Assembly (NCBI RefSeq): GCF_038069655.2
Contig: NZ_CP150951.2
Location: 2,754,001-2,818,000, forward strand
From: Yoonia sp. BS5-3
Lineage (GTDB): Bacteria; Pseudomonadota; Alphaproteobacteria; Rhodobacterales; Rhodobacteraceae
Direction of reading: 5' to 3'
DNA: 64,000 nucleotides
The translations under genes and the position numbers were made by a program. Below are positions 16,520 to 24,481 of this stretch, piece after piece (positions within the stretch are counted from its first letter, which is position 1; each line of letters opens with the position of its first letter). The notes beneath the pieces are model-generated. The model did not search any database. It was given only the letters and a program-made list of their open reading frames with translations, and had not been told where the DNA came from.

Positions 16520-17199
16520 GCCTGCCACTTGGCGTCATTCGCCTCAATCGCGGCGATCCGTTGCGGGGTTTTGGGATGACTGAGCATCCATGCCGGAACG
16601 GATGCACCATGCGCGCCGGTCAGGCTTTCGAGTTTTTCGAAAAGCGACTTTTGCGGCCCGGTTCCGATCCCTGCCTTCACCAGCAAAGCAGAGGCATATG
16701 CGTCAGCCTCAAACTCATCCTGCCGCGATAGGCGGGCGGCTACGAGGCTGGTGAGCTTGGTCGCAATCCAGGGACCAACGCCGGGGATGAACCGCCCCAA
16801 AATCATCGCAAGCGCCGTGCGCATGGCATTTTGCCCCGAAAAGTCGATCATCCGGCGGCGTGCATGCCCCAATGCGACATGGCCCAATTCATGCGCGATC
16901 ACGCTGGCCATTTCATCGGGTGTTACTTTGCCCTGGTGGTATTTGTCGAAAAAACCACGCGTGATGAAGATACGCCCGTCCGGCGCGGCAAGCCCGTTCA
17001 CCGGTTCGATTTCGTAGATATAGACCCTGATCTGCGCGATATCGAGCGCCTGGGCCATCCGGTCCGTCAGCTTTTTCAGCGTAGGATCAGCCAGTTCCGT
17101 AGATTTTTCATCCAGTTCACGCGAGGTGCGCCAGACCGAGAACCGGTAGACTATCAATCCGTAGAGGACCGCCAAAAGGATAGGGGCAAGTTTGATCAT
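16516..17199 (-). CDS. M48-family zinc metalloprotease, membrane anchored
   Basis: 227 residues from the ATG at 17199; an alternative ATG at 17229 would overlap the DedA gene. An N-terminal hydrophobic anchor (IKLAPILLAVLYGLIVYRF) is followed by the protease domain with VIAHELGHVALGHA (HExxH near residue 105) and the downstream glutamate in RQDEFEADAYA. The layout resembles single-anchor YggG/LoiP or BepA-like proteases that act on misfolded envelope proteins, but it lacks a TPR domain. It is the last gene of an eight-gene minus-strand run, starting 4 bp after the DedA stop. Confidence 0.87.
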   Translation of the reverse strand: MIKLAPILLAVLYGLIVYRFSVWRTSRELDEKSTELADPTLKKLTDRMAQALDIAQIRVYIYEIEPVNGLAAPDGRIFITRGFFDKYHQGKVTPDEMASVIAHELGHVALGHARRRMIDFSGQNAMRTALAMILGRFIPGVGPWIATKLTSLVAARLSRQDEFEADAYASALLVKAGIGTGPQKSLFEKLESLTGAHGASVPAWMLSHPKTPQRIAAIEANDAKWQA

Positions 17200-17203
17200 A
17201 CCC

Positions 17204-17836
17204 TTAGATATGGGGCCCGTCGCTGGCATTGCCAGTCTGCGTTTTGGCGCGGGCCCTGGTGGCTTTGATCAGCCAAAAGCCAAGCCCGATGACCGCAACA
17301 AAGGCCACGATCAGCCCCGATAGGTTGCCTAGCAGGCTGGACACTTCGCTGATCTGGTCGGCAAATACATAACCCAGCCCCACATAGATTGAGACCCAGA
17401 AAACCTCGCCCGCCATGCCCCACAGGGCGAAACGTGGCCAGTGGAATTTTGATAAGCCGCTGACATAGTTGATGTAGGGACCCAGTGGCGCGACCAGCCA
17501 GCACGAGAAAAACACGCTGGAGCCACCCCATTTGGCCATAAACCCTTCGGATCTGTCGCGTAGCTTGGCCCGTTTGGGGTGGGCTGCCAACCAATCGCTC
17601 AGCCGATCACCAAGGCGCCGCGCGATCCAATAGCCTAGATTGTCCCCGATCACCGCCCCGCAAAAGGCCGCTGCCGCAACGGCCCACAGTGACAAGTCAC
17701 CGGTTGCTGCAAACCCGCCAGAGGCCAGCATGAGCAGCGATGAGGGCACCGGCAATGCAAGGCAGCTGAGCAAGGTGACGCAAAACAAAAGCGGGACGCC
17801 GAAATCGGCGGCCAATGTCAGGATATATTCGCTCAT
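17204..17836 (-). CDS. DedA-family membrane protein
   Basis: 210 residues from the ATG at 17836, chosen because it overlaps the upstream stop by ATGA and begins MSEYILTLAADFG, a normal DedA N-terminus. Family features are seen: GDNLGYWIARRLG, a re-entrant loop region, and VAPLGPYINYVSGLSKFHWPRF with the conserved basic and acidic residues in place. DedA (SNARE-associated) proteins move phospholipids or undecaprenyl phosphate across the inner membrane. Its place between a VWA/AAA+ module and an M48 protease suggests envelope maintenance. Confidence 0.88.
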   Translation of the reverse strand: MSEYILTLAADFGVPLLFCVTLLSCLALPVPSSLLMLASGGFAATGDLSLWAVAAAAFCGAVIGDNLGYWIARRLGDRLSDWLAAHPKRAKLRDRSEGFMAKWGGSSVFFSCWLVAPLGPYINYVSGLSKFHWPRFALWGMAGEVFWVSIYVGLGYVFADQISEVSSLLGNLSGLIVAFVAVIGLGFWLIKATRARAKTQTGNASDGPHI

Positions 17837-18207
17837 CCGCCACGGCCCGGATTTGCGGCCCGCCATGCGGCAACGATCCCATCAAGACGTTCCTGCAATT
17901 GGGCGATTGTCATGTCCTGCTCGGCTGCAATCGTCCCTATCGAAATACGCCGTGGAGGGCCATCAGCGGCCAAAAAGAACGCCTCTTTGACCACTTCGGG
18001 CGGTACTTGGTGTGACTGCCCGACATAGCGCGGTGTCATCCATGCGGCGAGCGGCTGGTCCTGATGCGCAGGGTCCGCCCAATAGATCACGTGGCTGGCG
18101 GTTTTGATCCCGAAAAAGCCAAAAGCACAAAGCGCAATCCCGAAGGCCAATAGGGCCAATCTGTTATGCTGCCAAAGATCTTTAATCACGCGCCCCATAT
18201 TTGTCAT
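17833..18207 (-). CDS. Single-TM hypothetical protein
   Basis: 124 residues with one transmembrane segment (about 17-37, RLALLAFGIALCAFGFFGIK) and a periplasmic C-terminal domain. That domain contains WMTPRYVGQSHQVPPEVVKEAFFL and a helical IAAEQDMTIAQLQERLDGIVAAWRAA segment. The WMTPRYVG stretch is reminiscent of a conserved loop in Roseobacter hypothetical proteins, but no function is known to me. It starts 16 bp after the CoxE-like gene and overlaps the DedA gene by ATGA, so it belongs to the same operon. Confidence 0.78.
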   Translation of the reverse strand: MTNMGRVIKDLWQHNRLALLAFGIALCAFGFFGIKTASHVIYWADPAHQDQPLAAWMTPRYVGQSHQVPPEVVKEAFFLAADGPPRRISIGTIAAEQDMTIAQLQERLDGIVAAWRAANPGRGG

Positions 18208-18223
18208 CAGATGCCTGCCGCCT

Positions 18224-19411
18224 TTAACGCCCCAAGAGCCGCATTCCGGCGTCGATACCTGATAAAGTCATCGGGACCATCCGATCAGCGCCAAAAATCT
18301 CTTGGATCATGGCGATGGATTGGGTGTAGGGCCAATAACGTTCATCAAGCGGGTTGATCCATAAATGGTCGGGCCATTGATCGCGCGCGCGCATCAGCCA
18401 AGTTTGCCCGGTTTCTTCATTCCAATGTTCGTTTGCCCCGCCGCGATAGGCGATTTCATAAGGGGACATGCTGGCATCGCCGACGAAGATGCATTTGTAA
18501 TCTGGCCCATAGGTGCGCAACACGTCCCATGTGGCGGTCTGCGCATCCCAGCGGCGCCGGTTGTCTTTCCAGACCCCTTCGTAAAGGCAGTTGTGGAAGT
18601 AAAAATATTCAAAATGCTTGAATTCGGATTTGGCGGCGCTGAACAGCTCTTCCACCACTTTGATATGCGGATCCATTGAGCCGCCGATATCAAGAAACAG
18701 CAGCACCTTGACCGCATTGCGCCGCTCGGGGCGCGTTTGCACGTCAAGATAACCATGTTCGGCTGTGGCACGGATTGTCCCGTTCAGGTCCAGTTCCTCT
18801 GCAGCGCCATCGCGTGCCCAGCGGCGCAGCCTTTTCAGGGCGACCTTGATATTGCGCGTCCCCAGCTCAACCGTGTCGTCAAGATTGCGGAATTCACGTT
18901 TGTCCCAGACCTTGACCGCGCGCTGGTGGCGGCTTTCCTTTTGCCCGATCCTTACACCTTCGGGGTTATAGCCATAGGCGCCGAAAGGTGATGTGCCGGC
19001 GGTGCCCACCCATTTTGATCCGCCTTGATGGCGATCCTTTTGTTCTTCCAACCGTTTTTTGAGCGTTTCCATCAGCTTGTCAAAACCGCCCATGGCCTCA
19101 ATCTGAGCCTTTTCGGCATCGCTAAGATGTTTTTCAGCCAGTTTTTCCAGCCAGTCCGCAGGGATGTCGACAGCGTTCAGGACGGCATCATCTGGGATCT
19201 GATCAAGCCCTTCAAAACTGGCGGCAAAGGCCCGGTCGAATTTATCCAGATGCCGTTCATCCTTGACCATGATCGTGCGCGCCAGAAAGTAGAACGCTTC
19301 GATATCATAGGTGGCCAGCCCGGCCTTCATCCCTTCGAGAAATGACAGAAATTCGCGCAATGAGACGGGAATCCCCTGTTTGCGCAGATTGTCAAAGAAG
19401 GGCAGGAACAT
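18224..19411 (-). CDS. CoxE-like VWA-domain protein
   Basis: 395 residues starting MFLPFFDNLRKQGIPVSLREFLSFLEGM, the typical N-terminus of CoxE-type VWA proteins that accompany MoxR ATPases. A helical N-terminal half leads to a VWA domain near residue 240, whose metal-binding MIDAS begins LFLDIGGSMDPH (DxGxS form). These proteins act with MoxR AAA+ partners to mature or remodel protein complexes. The start overlaps the stop of the 58-residue membrane protein gene by ATGA. The MoxR gene lies four genes upstream in the same run. Confidence 0.9.
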   Translation of the reverse strand: MFLPFFDNLRKQGIPVSLREFLSFLEGMKAGLATYDIEAFYFLARTIMVKDERHLDKFDRAFAASFEGLDQIPDDAVLNAVDIPADWLEKLAEKHLSDAEKAQIEAMGGFDKLMETLKKRLEEQKDRHQGGSKWVGTAGTSPFGAYGYNPEGVRIGQKESRHQRAVKVWDKREFRNLDDTVELGTRNIKVALKRLRRWARDGAAEELDLNGTIRATAEHGYLDVQTRPERRNAVKVLLFLDIGGSMDPHIKVVEELFSAAKSEFKHFEYFYFHNCLYEGVWKDNRRRWDAQTATWDVLRTYGPDYKCIFVGDASMSPYEIAYRGGANEHWNEETGQTWLMRARDQWPDHLWINPLDERYWPYTQSIAMIQEIFGADRMVPMTLSGIDAGMRLLGR

Positions 19412-19587
19412 CAGGGCGCGAAATAGCTGCGTTCAATGAAGATCAGGGCGAAAAGACCGACCAGCCCAAAGATGATTGCGAACACGACCGCCCATTGCAA
19501 AAGATCTTTGACAGTGCCGCCCCGCCGTTTGGCCTGGAACGCCCCTAACAGTGCGCCCAAAAATAGTCCTGTAAGCGGGTAGATCAT
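19411..19587 (-). CDS. 58-residue two-TM membrane protein
   Basis: ATG at 19587 encodes MIYPLTGLFLGALLGAF, then a basic loop QAKRRGGTVKDLLQW, a second hydrophobic helix AVVFAIIFGLVGLFALIF and the tail IERSYFAP. It begins 10 bp after the DUF2927 gene and ends in an ATGA overlap with the VWA gene. Such tight packing supports it being real despite its size. A two-helix hairpin with a cytoplasmic positive loop would suit a membrane tether for the neighbouring soluble VWA and AAA+ proteins; that role is inferred. Confidence 0.8.
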   Translation of the reverse strand: MIYPLTGLFLGALLGAFQAKRRGGTVKDLLQWAVVFAIIFGLVGLFALIFIERSYFAP

Positions 19588-19597
19588 GTCAAAGCCT

Positions 19598-20944
19598 TTA
19601 CTGCGTTGGCGCTATCTGCGGTGCCAGCGATGCGATTTCGTTCAACCGGCTGACCACTTCGTCGCGGGTGCCAAAGCCATAGAGCCCCCAGCCAAGGCTG
19701 TCCAGCCGCACTTCTGCGGCTTTTTCACTGTCTCCTTGCAGTTCCAACGCTTCGGACTTGAACATCAAAAGCAGCGCCAGCAGCGCGGCATTTTCATGCT
19801 GCTCGGCGACGGGGATCGCCTCATCCGCGATGGTGATCGTCGCTTCTGCATCGCCTGAAATCAGGGTAAAAGCGGCCAGTTGCACGGCCACATGCGCCGA
19901 ATGAATGTTGGTCACCGCACTTTGCCCATAGGCCCGCCCGGCGGCGTTAAAAGCGCCCAAGGCCACGGTTGCATCATTGCCGATCTGTAGCCGTCCAAAG
20001 GCGTAATTGGCAAAACCTTCCCGCGTGCCCGTCCAACCCAGGCTTTGCCCGATCGCAATGGCCCGCGCCGCCGCCTGCCTGCGCCGCCCGGCCGATCCAT
20101 TGGTCAACGCCGTTTCAATCGCCGTGATCCAGGCCCTTGAGGTGCTGCTTGGAATTTGGCCGCCCGCGCGCTGACCACGCGGGTTAAAGCGCGCCAGAAT
20201 GCGCGGCAGCCTGTCGGCGACCTGCGCCTCGGACATGCCGCTTTGCAATTCGGCGGCGTAGTAGGTCCGCAGGATCAGCATATCAAACCCGGTCAGCACC
20301 GCGTGGATATTATCGTCATTAAAGACAGAGTCGGGCAGGCGGTAAAGATCGTTGAGCGGGCCAAGCGCTTGGGCCAGTTCCTCATGCAGGCAGTCCCGAA
20401 TTTCTTGCGGTGCGGCGTCGCCGGGCAGGAAGATCGCGGCCTTTTCGCGCTGGCGCACGGTCGCCCAATCCAGCGCGCCGGTGTTCCGCGCCGCCCGCAA
20501 TTCGGCCCAGCTGCTGACCCGTGGGACAACGAAACATGCGGCATTGGGGGCAACACGGTCCAGACTGCGCGAGGGGACAGCCTCAATCACGATATTGGCG
20601 TCGCTGGATTCCGTGCGGCGAATATCGATATGCGCCTCGCGCCGCAGCCGGTCGAGCAGCGCCTCAAGATCGGTGATCATCGTGTCCGAGACATCGCCCG
20701 CCACCCGCACCGTCACCGGCCCCTCAAAACGCGAGAAGACTGGCAATTCGCGCCCGCTTTCCATGCGAAAGGCCAGATCGATGAAATCAAGCGCGATTTC
20801 CGAGTTTGGCCGGGCCGCCCGCCCGGGGCTTGCTGCATCAAATCGGCGCATATCGGGGAAGGTCAGCCGGATCGGGTCCGGTCCCTCGGGGATATCTGTA
20901 CAGGCGGCAAAGAGCATGAGAGCAAGGGCGGCGATGCGTTTCAT
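19598..20944 (-). CDS. DUF2927 lipoprotein
   Basis: 448 residues with a lipoprotein-like signal (LMLFAAC, Cys15). The DUF2927 domain covers about residues 45-230, with DFIDLAFRMESGRELPVFSRFEGPV and CLHEELAQALGPLNDLYRLPDSVFNDD. The stretch EELAQALGPLN aligns by spacing with the metzincin zinc signature HExxHxxGxxH, but the three zinc ligands are replaced by Glu, Gln and Asn, so it looks like a zinc-less protease fold. The C-terminal 200 residues are helical and repeat-like. The start overlaps the upstream GNAT stop by ATGA. Confidence 0.85.
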   Translation of the reverse strand: MKRIAALALMLFAACTDIPEGPDPIRLTFPDMRRFDAASPGRAARPNSEIALDFIDLAFRMESGRELPVFSRFEGPVTVRVAGDVSDTMITDLEALLDRLRREAHIDIRRTESSDANIVIEAVPSRSLDRVAPNAACFVVPRVSSWAELRAARNTGALDWATVRQREKAAIFLPGDAAPQEIRDCLHEELAQALGPLNDLYRLPDSVFNDDNIHAVLTGFDMLILRTYYAAELQSGMSEAQVADRLPRILARFNPRGQRAGGQIPSSTSRAWITAIETALTNGSAGRRRQAAARAIAIGQSLGWTGTREGFANYAFGRLQIGNDATVALGAFNAAGRAYGQSAVTNIHSAHVAVQLAAFTLISGDAEATITIADEAIPVAEQHENAALLALLLMFKSEALELQGDSEKAAEVRLDSLGWGLYGFGTRDEVVSRLNEIASLAPQIAPTQ

Positions 20945-21399
20945 GCGGGCCTCTGATACTTGATAAAGTTGCTGTTGGCCCCAACGCGGTCATAAAGCTG
21001 GCGTGCCGTATGGTTATCTTCCTGCGTCAACCAATAGACATTTGGCGCACCGGCCGCGTCTGCGGCGGCATATACCGCCTCGATCAACTGTCGTCCAATA
21101 CCTTGTCCGCGGACGCTTTGATCGGCGTATAAATCCTGCAGGTAGCAAACATTTTCGATCCGCCAGCAGTGCCGGTGGAAAAGGTAATGAACAAGCCCAA
21201 CAGGTGTCCCGGCAACTTCTGCAATCAGGCAATGGAAATCCCGGTCGTCATCACCAAGAAGCCGGTTGAATGTTGTCTCATAAACCTCTGCGGGTAGTGA
21301 TGTTTTGTAAAACTCCAGATACGCACGCCACAGCTTTTCCCAAGCTTGTTTGTCGCCTGGACGCAGTGGTCTGATATGCGCGTTTACGCTGCCTGCCAT
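20941..21399 (-). CDS. GNAT-family N-acetyltransferase
   Basis: 152 residues from the ATG at 21399 (MAGSVNAHIRPLRPGDK). The frame is open for 26 more codons upstream, but these do not look like a GNAT start. The acetyl-CoA motif is VCYLQDLYADQSVRGQGIGRQLIEAV (Q/RxxGxG/A at about residue 97), followed by NVYWLTQEDNHTARQLYDRVG, the typical motif B. The substrate is unknown; amine or protein N-acetylation are both possible. It follows moxR by about 100 bp and overlaps the DUF2927 gene by 4 bp. Confidence 0.85.
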   Translation of the reverse strand: MAGSVNAHIRPLRPGDKQAWEKLWRAYLEFYKTSLPAEVYETTFNRLLGDDDRDFHCLIAEVAGTPVGLVHYLFHRHCWRIENVCYLQDLYADQSVRGQGIGRQLIEAVYAAADAAGAPNVYWLTQEDNHTARQLYDRVGANSNFIKYQRPA

Positions 21400-21497
21400 T
21401 GTTTTCTTCTTTCTTGCTTTGCGCCCAACATAGCCGCGAATGGATGCGTGACCAATCACTTGGCCGTGCACGCGCAATGATCGCGCCGCGCTGTGGC

Positions 21498-22337
21498 TTA
21501 ACGGCCAGCGCGGGCCATAAAGGCGAGCCGTTCAAACAGATGCACATCCTGTTCATTCTTCAACAGCGCGCCATGCAGCTTGGGCAGGGCATTGGCACCA
21601 TCACGTTTCAGATCTTCAGGGTCGAGATCTTCGGCCAGCAGCAGCTTGAGCCAATCAAGCACCTCGGATGTGGATGGTTTTTTCTTTAGACCGGCCGTGT
21701 CCCGGATTTCGTAAAACTGGGTCAGCGCGGCGGTCAGCAGGCCTGTTTTGATACCCGGATGATGCACCTCAACGATTTTGCGCATCGTGTCGATATCGGG
21801 AAAACGGATATAGTGGAAAAAGCAGCGGCGCAGGAATGCGTCGGGCAATTCTTTTTCATTGTTCGATGTGATGATCACGATAGGGCGCTGGATCGCCTTG
21901 ATCGTCTCGCCGGTCTCGTAGACGTGAAATTCCATCCGGTCCAGTTCTTGCAGCAGATCATTGGGGAATTCGATATCGGCTTTGTCGATCTCATCGATCA
22001 ACAGAACCACCTTGCCGTCAGCAGCAAAGGCCTGCCAGAGTTTCCCCTGTTTGATGTAGTTGGCGACGTCTTGCACACGGGCATCGCCCAATTGGCTGTC
22101 ACGTAGCCGGCTAACCGCATCATATTCGTACAGACCTTGCTGGGCCTTGGTTGTCGACTTGATATGCCATTCGATCATGGGCAAACCCAACGCGGCACTG
22201 ACCTGCCGGGCCAATTCGGTTTTGCCGGTTCCTGGTTCGCCCTTGACCAGAAGCGGGCGTTCCAAAGTGACGGCGGCATTGACAGCCATAGTCAGATCAT
22301 CAGTGGCGACATAGCTGTCTGTGCCGGTAAATTGCAT
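21498..22337 (-). CDS. MoxR-family AAA+ ATPase
   Basis: 279 residues. Walker A is GEPGTGKT (residues 33-40), Walker B is LLIDEIDKAD (about 117), sensor 1 is IVIITSNNEKELPDAFLRRC, and the C-terminal lid is present. This is the compact CoxD/MoxR type that works with CoxE-like VWA proteins as an ATP-driven chaperone for large complexes. It is the first gene of the minus-strand run ending with the M48 protease, and divergent from dksA with about 177 bp between starts. Confidence 0.93.
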   Translation of the reverse strand: MQFTGTDSYVATDDLTMAVNAAVTLERPLLVKGEPGTGKTELARQVSAALGLPMIEWHIKSTTKAQQGLYEYDAVSRLRDSQLGDARVQDVANYIKQGKLWQAFAADGKVVLLIDEIDKADIEFPNDLLQELDRMEFHVYETGETIKAIQRPIVIITSNNEKELPDAFLRRCFFHYIRFPDIDTMRKIVEVHHPGIKTGLLTAALTQFYEIRDTAGLKKKPSTSEVLDWLKLLLAEDLDPEDLKRDGANALPKLHGALLKNEQDVHLFERLAFMARAGR

Positions 22338-22514
22338 GGATTCAACCCTATTGTTTCCAAGTCAAACTAGCAGGTCATCGCCGATCATCAACACCTCGCG
22401 AACAGACCAAAAAGAGGGGGTGACACGCGCGCAGCAACGGAGTAAACCCGCCTCAAAATAAGGGATTGCGGCAGGGGTGCTGGCCTTAGACTGCCAATAT
22501 TGAAGGGTATCAAG

Positions 22515-22937
22515 ATGAAAGCCGAAGTGTTTCTTCCAGAAGACTATCGCCCCGCTGATAATGAGCCGTTCATGAACGAACGCCAGACCGAGTATTTTCG
22601 CCGTAAGCTGATCAACTGGAAAAACGAGTTGCTGGAAGACAGCCGTGATACGGTTGCTGGCATGAAAGATCAGACCCGGAACATTCCTGACGTCGCTGAT
22701 CGCGCGTCGGAAGAAACGGATCGTGCGCTTGAACTGCGTACCCGCGACCGCCAGCGCAAGCTGGTCAGCAAGATTGATTCAGCGCTCCGCCGTATCGACG
22801 AAGGCGAATATGGCTATTGCGAAATCACGGGCGAGCCGATTTCGCTGAAACGACTTGATGCCCGCCCGATCGCCACGATGAGCCTTGAAGCACAGGAGCG
22901 CCACGAGCGCCGTGAAAAAGTCCACCGCGACGACTGA
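22515..22937 (+). CDS. dksA: DksA-type RNA polymerase-binding factor, one-cysteine form
   Basis: 140 residues from the ATG at 22515, preceded by AAGGG; an in-frame TTG 15 bases earlier is less likely. The coiled coil with the tip acidic pair (IPDVADRASEETDRALELR) is intact. The globular zinc-finger positions are Cys102, Thr105, Ser123 and Ala126 instead of four cysteines. With one cysteine it probably binds no zinc, as reported for some alphaproteobacterial DksA proteins that respond to ppGpp independently of redox state. It regulates rRNA and amino acid promoters. Confidence 0.92.
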   Translation: MKAEVFLPEDYRPADNEPFMNERQTEYFRRKLINWKNELLEDSRDTVAGMKDQTRNIPDVADRASEETDRALELRTRDRQRKLVSKIDSALRRIDEGEYGYCEITGEPISLKRLDARPIATMSLEAQERHERREKVHRDD

Positions 22938-24087
22938 TCCACAAAACAATGCCGGTCGTGATGTTGCCATTATCGGTGGCGGGATCGGTGGCTTAACGGC
23001 TGCATTGGCCTTTGCACGCCAAGGCGCCAAGGTGACCGTCTTTGAGCAGGCCACTGCGCTGACCGAGATTGGGGCAGGCCTGCAAATAACGCCAAATGCT
23101 GCCCGTGCCTTGAATAAACTGGGTTTGCGTGATGCGCTTGCAGCGTCCGGGAAAGAGGCCGCTGCAGTCATCCCGATGGATGCGTATAGCGGCAAGCAGA
23201 TTGCCCGTTTCGATTTAACCCGGCAAAACCCGTCCTATCGTTTTTTCCATCGGGCCGCCCTGATTGATTTGCTTGCCCGCGCTTGTGAAGCCCAATCGGT
23301 CACACTGGTCTTGGATGCCAAGATCGCATCAGTTTCACCAGATGGGTCCTTTCAATGTGGTTCCAAGACGTTTCGCCCTGATCTGACGATTGGCGCCGAT
23401 GGGGTGCGGTCTATTGTGCGCGATGCGTTGAACAGACCGCGCGCGCCTTTCTTTACGGGCCAAGTGGCTTGGCGGGCGATGATCAACGCGCCCGATGCGC
23501 CGCCCGCCGCCCGCATCTGGATGGCCAAGGGGCGCCACGTCGTCACCTATCCGTTGCCAAATGGGCGGCTGAATATCGTTGCCGTCCAAGAACGCAGCCA
23601 GTGGGCCGATGAAGGTTGGCATCACCCAGATGATCCGGGCAATCTGCGCGCCGCTTTTGCCGATAGCTGCTGGGAGCTGAAAGGCATTCTGGCCGAGGTG
23701 ACCGAGGTCAACCTTTGGGGGCTGTTCCGTCATCCTGTTGCGGAGAACTGGCATCTGGGCAGTACCGCGCTTTTGGGGGATGCCGCCCATCCGACCCTGC
23801 CTTTTCTGGCGCAAGGGGCAAATCTGGCGATCGAGGATGCTTATGTGCTGGCCCGCTGTTGCCAGGAAAACTCGTCATTGCAGGGGGGGCTGCGAGATTA
23901 TCAGAACGCCCGCCGCGCACGTGTGGTGCGGGCGATTGCGGCGGCAAACCGCAACGCGACCAATTATCATCTGAGCGGGATGAAACGTGTGATTGCGCAT
24001 ACGGGGCTGCGGGGCATGGGCAAACTGGCCCCCGACGCATTTCTGAACCGGCTAAGCTGGCTTTATGATCACGATGTGACGGCCTAG
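22912..24087 (+). CDS. FAD-dependent monooxygenase (UbiH/salicylate hydroxylase type)
   Basis: About 391 residues if the GTG at 22912 is used, overlapping the dksA end by 26 bp; the start is uncertain. The FAD-binding GGGIGG (in DVAIIGGGIGGLTAALAF) is followed by the ribose-binding acidic end FEQA, the DG motif IGADGVRS near residue 155, and the second FAD motif LLGDAAHPTLPFLAQGANLAIEDA. These are group A flavoprotein hydroxylases acting on aromatic substrates with NAD(P)H and O2. The substrate cannot be deduced from the neighbours. Confidence 0.88.
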   Translation: MKKSTATTDPQNNAGRDVAIIGGGIGGLTAALAFARQGAKVTVFEQATALTEIGAGLQITPNAARALNKLGLRDALAASGKEAAAVIPMDAYSGKQIARFDLTRQNPSYRFFHRAALIDLLARACEAQSVTLVLDAKIASVSPDGSFQCGSKTFRPDLTIGADGVRSIVRDALNRPRAPFFTGQVAWRAMINAPDAPPAARIWMAKGRHVVTYPLPNGRLNIVAVQERSQWADEGWHHPDDPGNLRAAFADSCWELKGILAEVTEVNLWGLFRHPVAENWHLGSTALLGDAAHPTLPFLAQGANLAIEDAYVLARCCQENSSLQGGLRDYQNARRARVVRAIAAANRNATNYHLSGMKRVIAHTGLRGMGKLAPDAFLNRLSWLYDHDVTA

Positions 24088-24095
24088 GCCCTGTT

Positions 24096-24416
24096 TTACC
24101 AGTTCCGGCTGGCCAGATGGGTCACACGCTCAAGCACTTCATGGCTGCGCCAATCGACCCGGTAAATCTCTTCTTCGATCTGCATATAGACCCAGCCATC
24201 GCTGACGCGCGGCAACCCGTAATAGGTGGCATTCATCAACATTGAATATTCGCCACGATCCAGGATTTCGCCGACCTCAACCGGGCCGGGGGTGGGGGTG
24301 CTGGGTTTGGGCACAGAAACGCAGGCCGTACCGGCCACTGCGATGCGGCATTGTGCGTGTGCCATGACAGGAAATGTTGCGGCCATAACCGCCGTCATCA
24401 TCAAACGACCGAGCAT
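24096..24416 (-). CDS. Small secreted hypothetical protein
   Basis: 106 residues with a signal peptide ending AHAQ near residue 21. The mature part has two nearby cysteines (CRIAVAGTAC), a Pro/Thr-rich linker (PKPSTPTPGP) and a C-terminal domain, YSMLMNATYYGLPRVSDGWVYMQIEEEIYRVD. The GLPxxxDGWVYxxxxxxIYRVD pattern resembles RcnB-like or nickel/cobalt homeostasis-type small periplasmic proteins and Roseobacter hypotheticals, but I would not assign a role. GAAGGGG precedes the ATG. Convergent with the monooxygenase gene, 8 bp apart. Confidence 0.78.
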   Translation of the reverse strand: MLGRLMMTAVMAATFPVMAHAQCRIAVAGTACVSVPKPSTPTPGPVEVGEILDRGEYSMLMNATYYGLPRVSDGWVYMQIEEEIYRVDWRSHEVLERVTHLASRNW

Positions 24417-24481
24417 CAGATGCCCCTTCTATTAGCTACCAATGACCGCTCGATTTTTTGATTGCCCTTTATATCAGCGTT

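Noticed and set aside
20156..20956. 266-codon plus-strand frame opposite the DUF2927 gene
   Set aside because: Shadow frame rich in His/Arg/Gln; the minus-strand product has a lipoprotein signal and family motifs.
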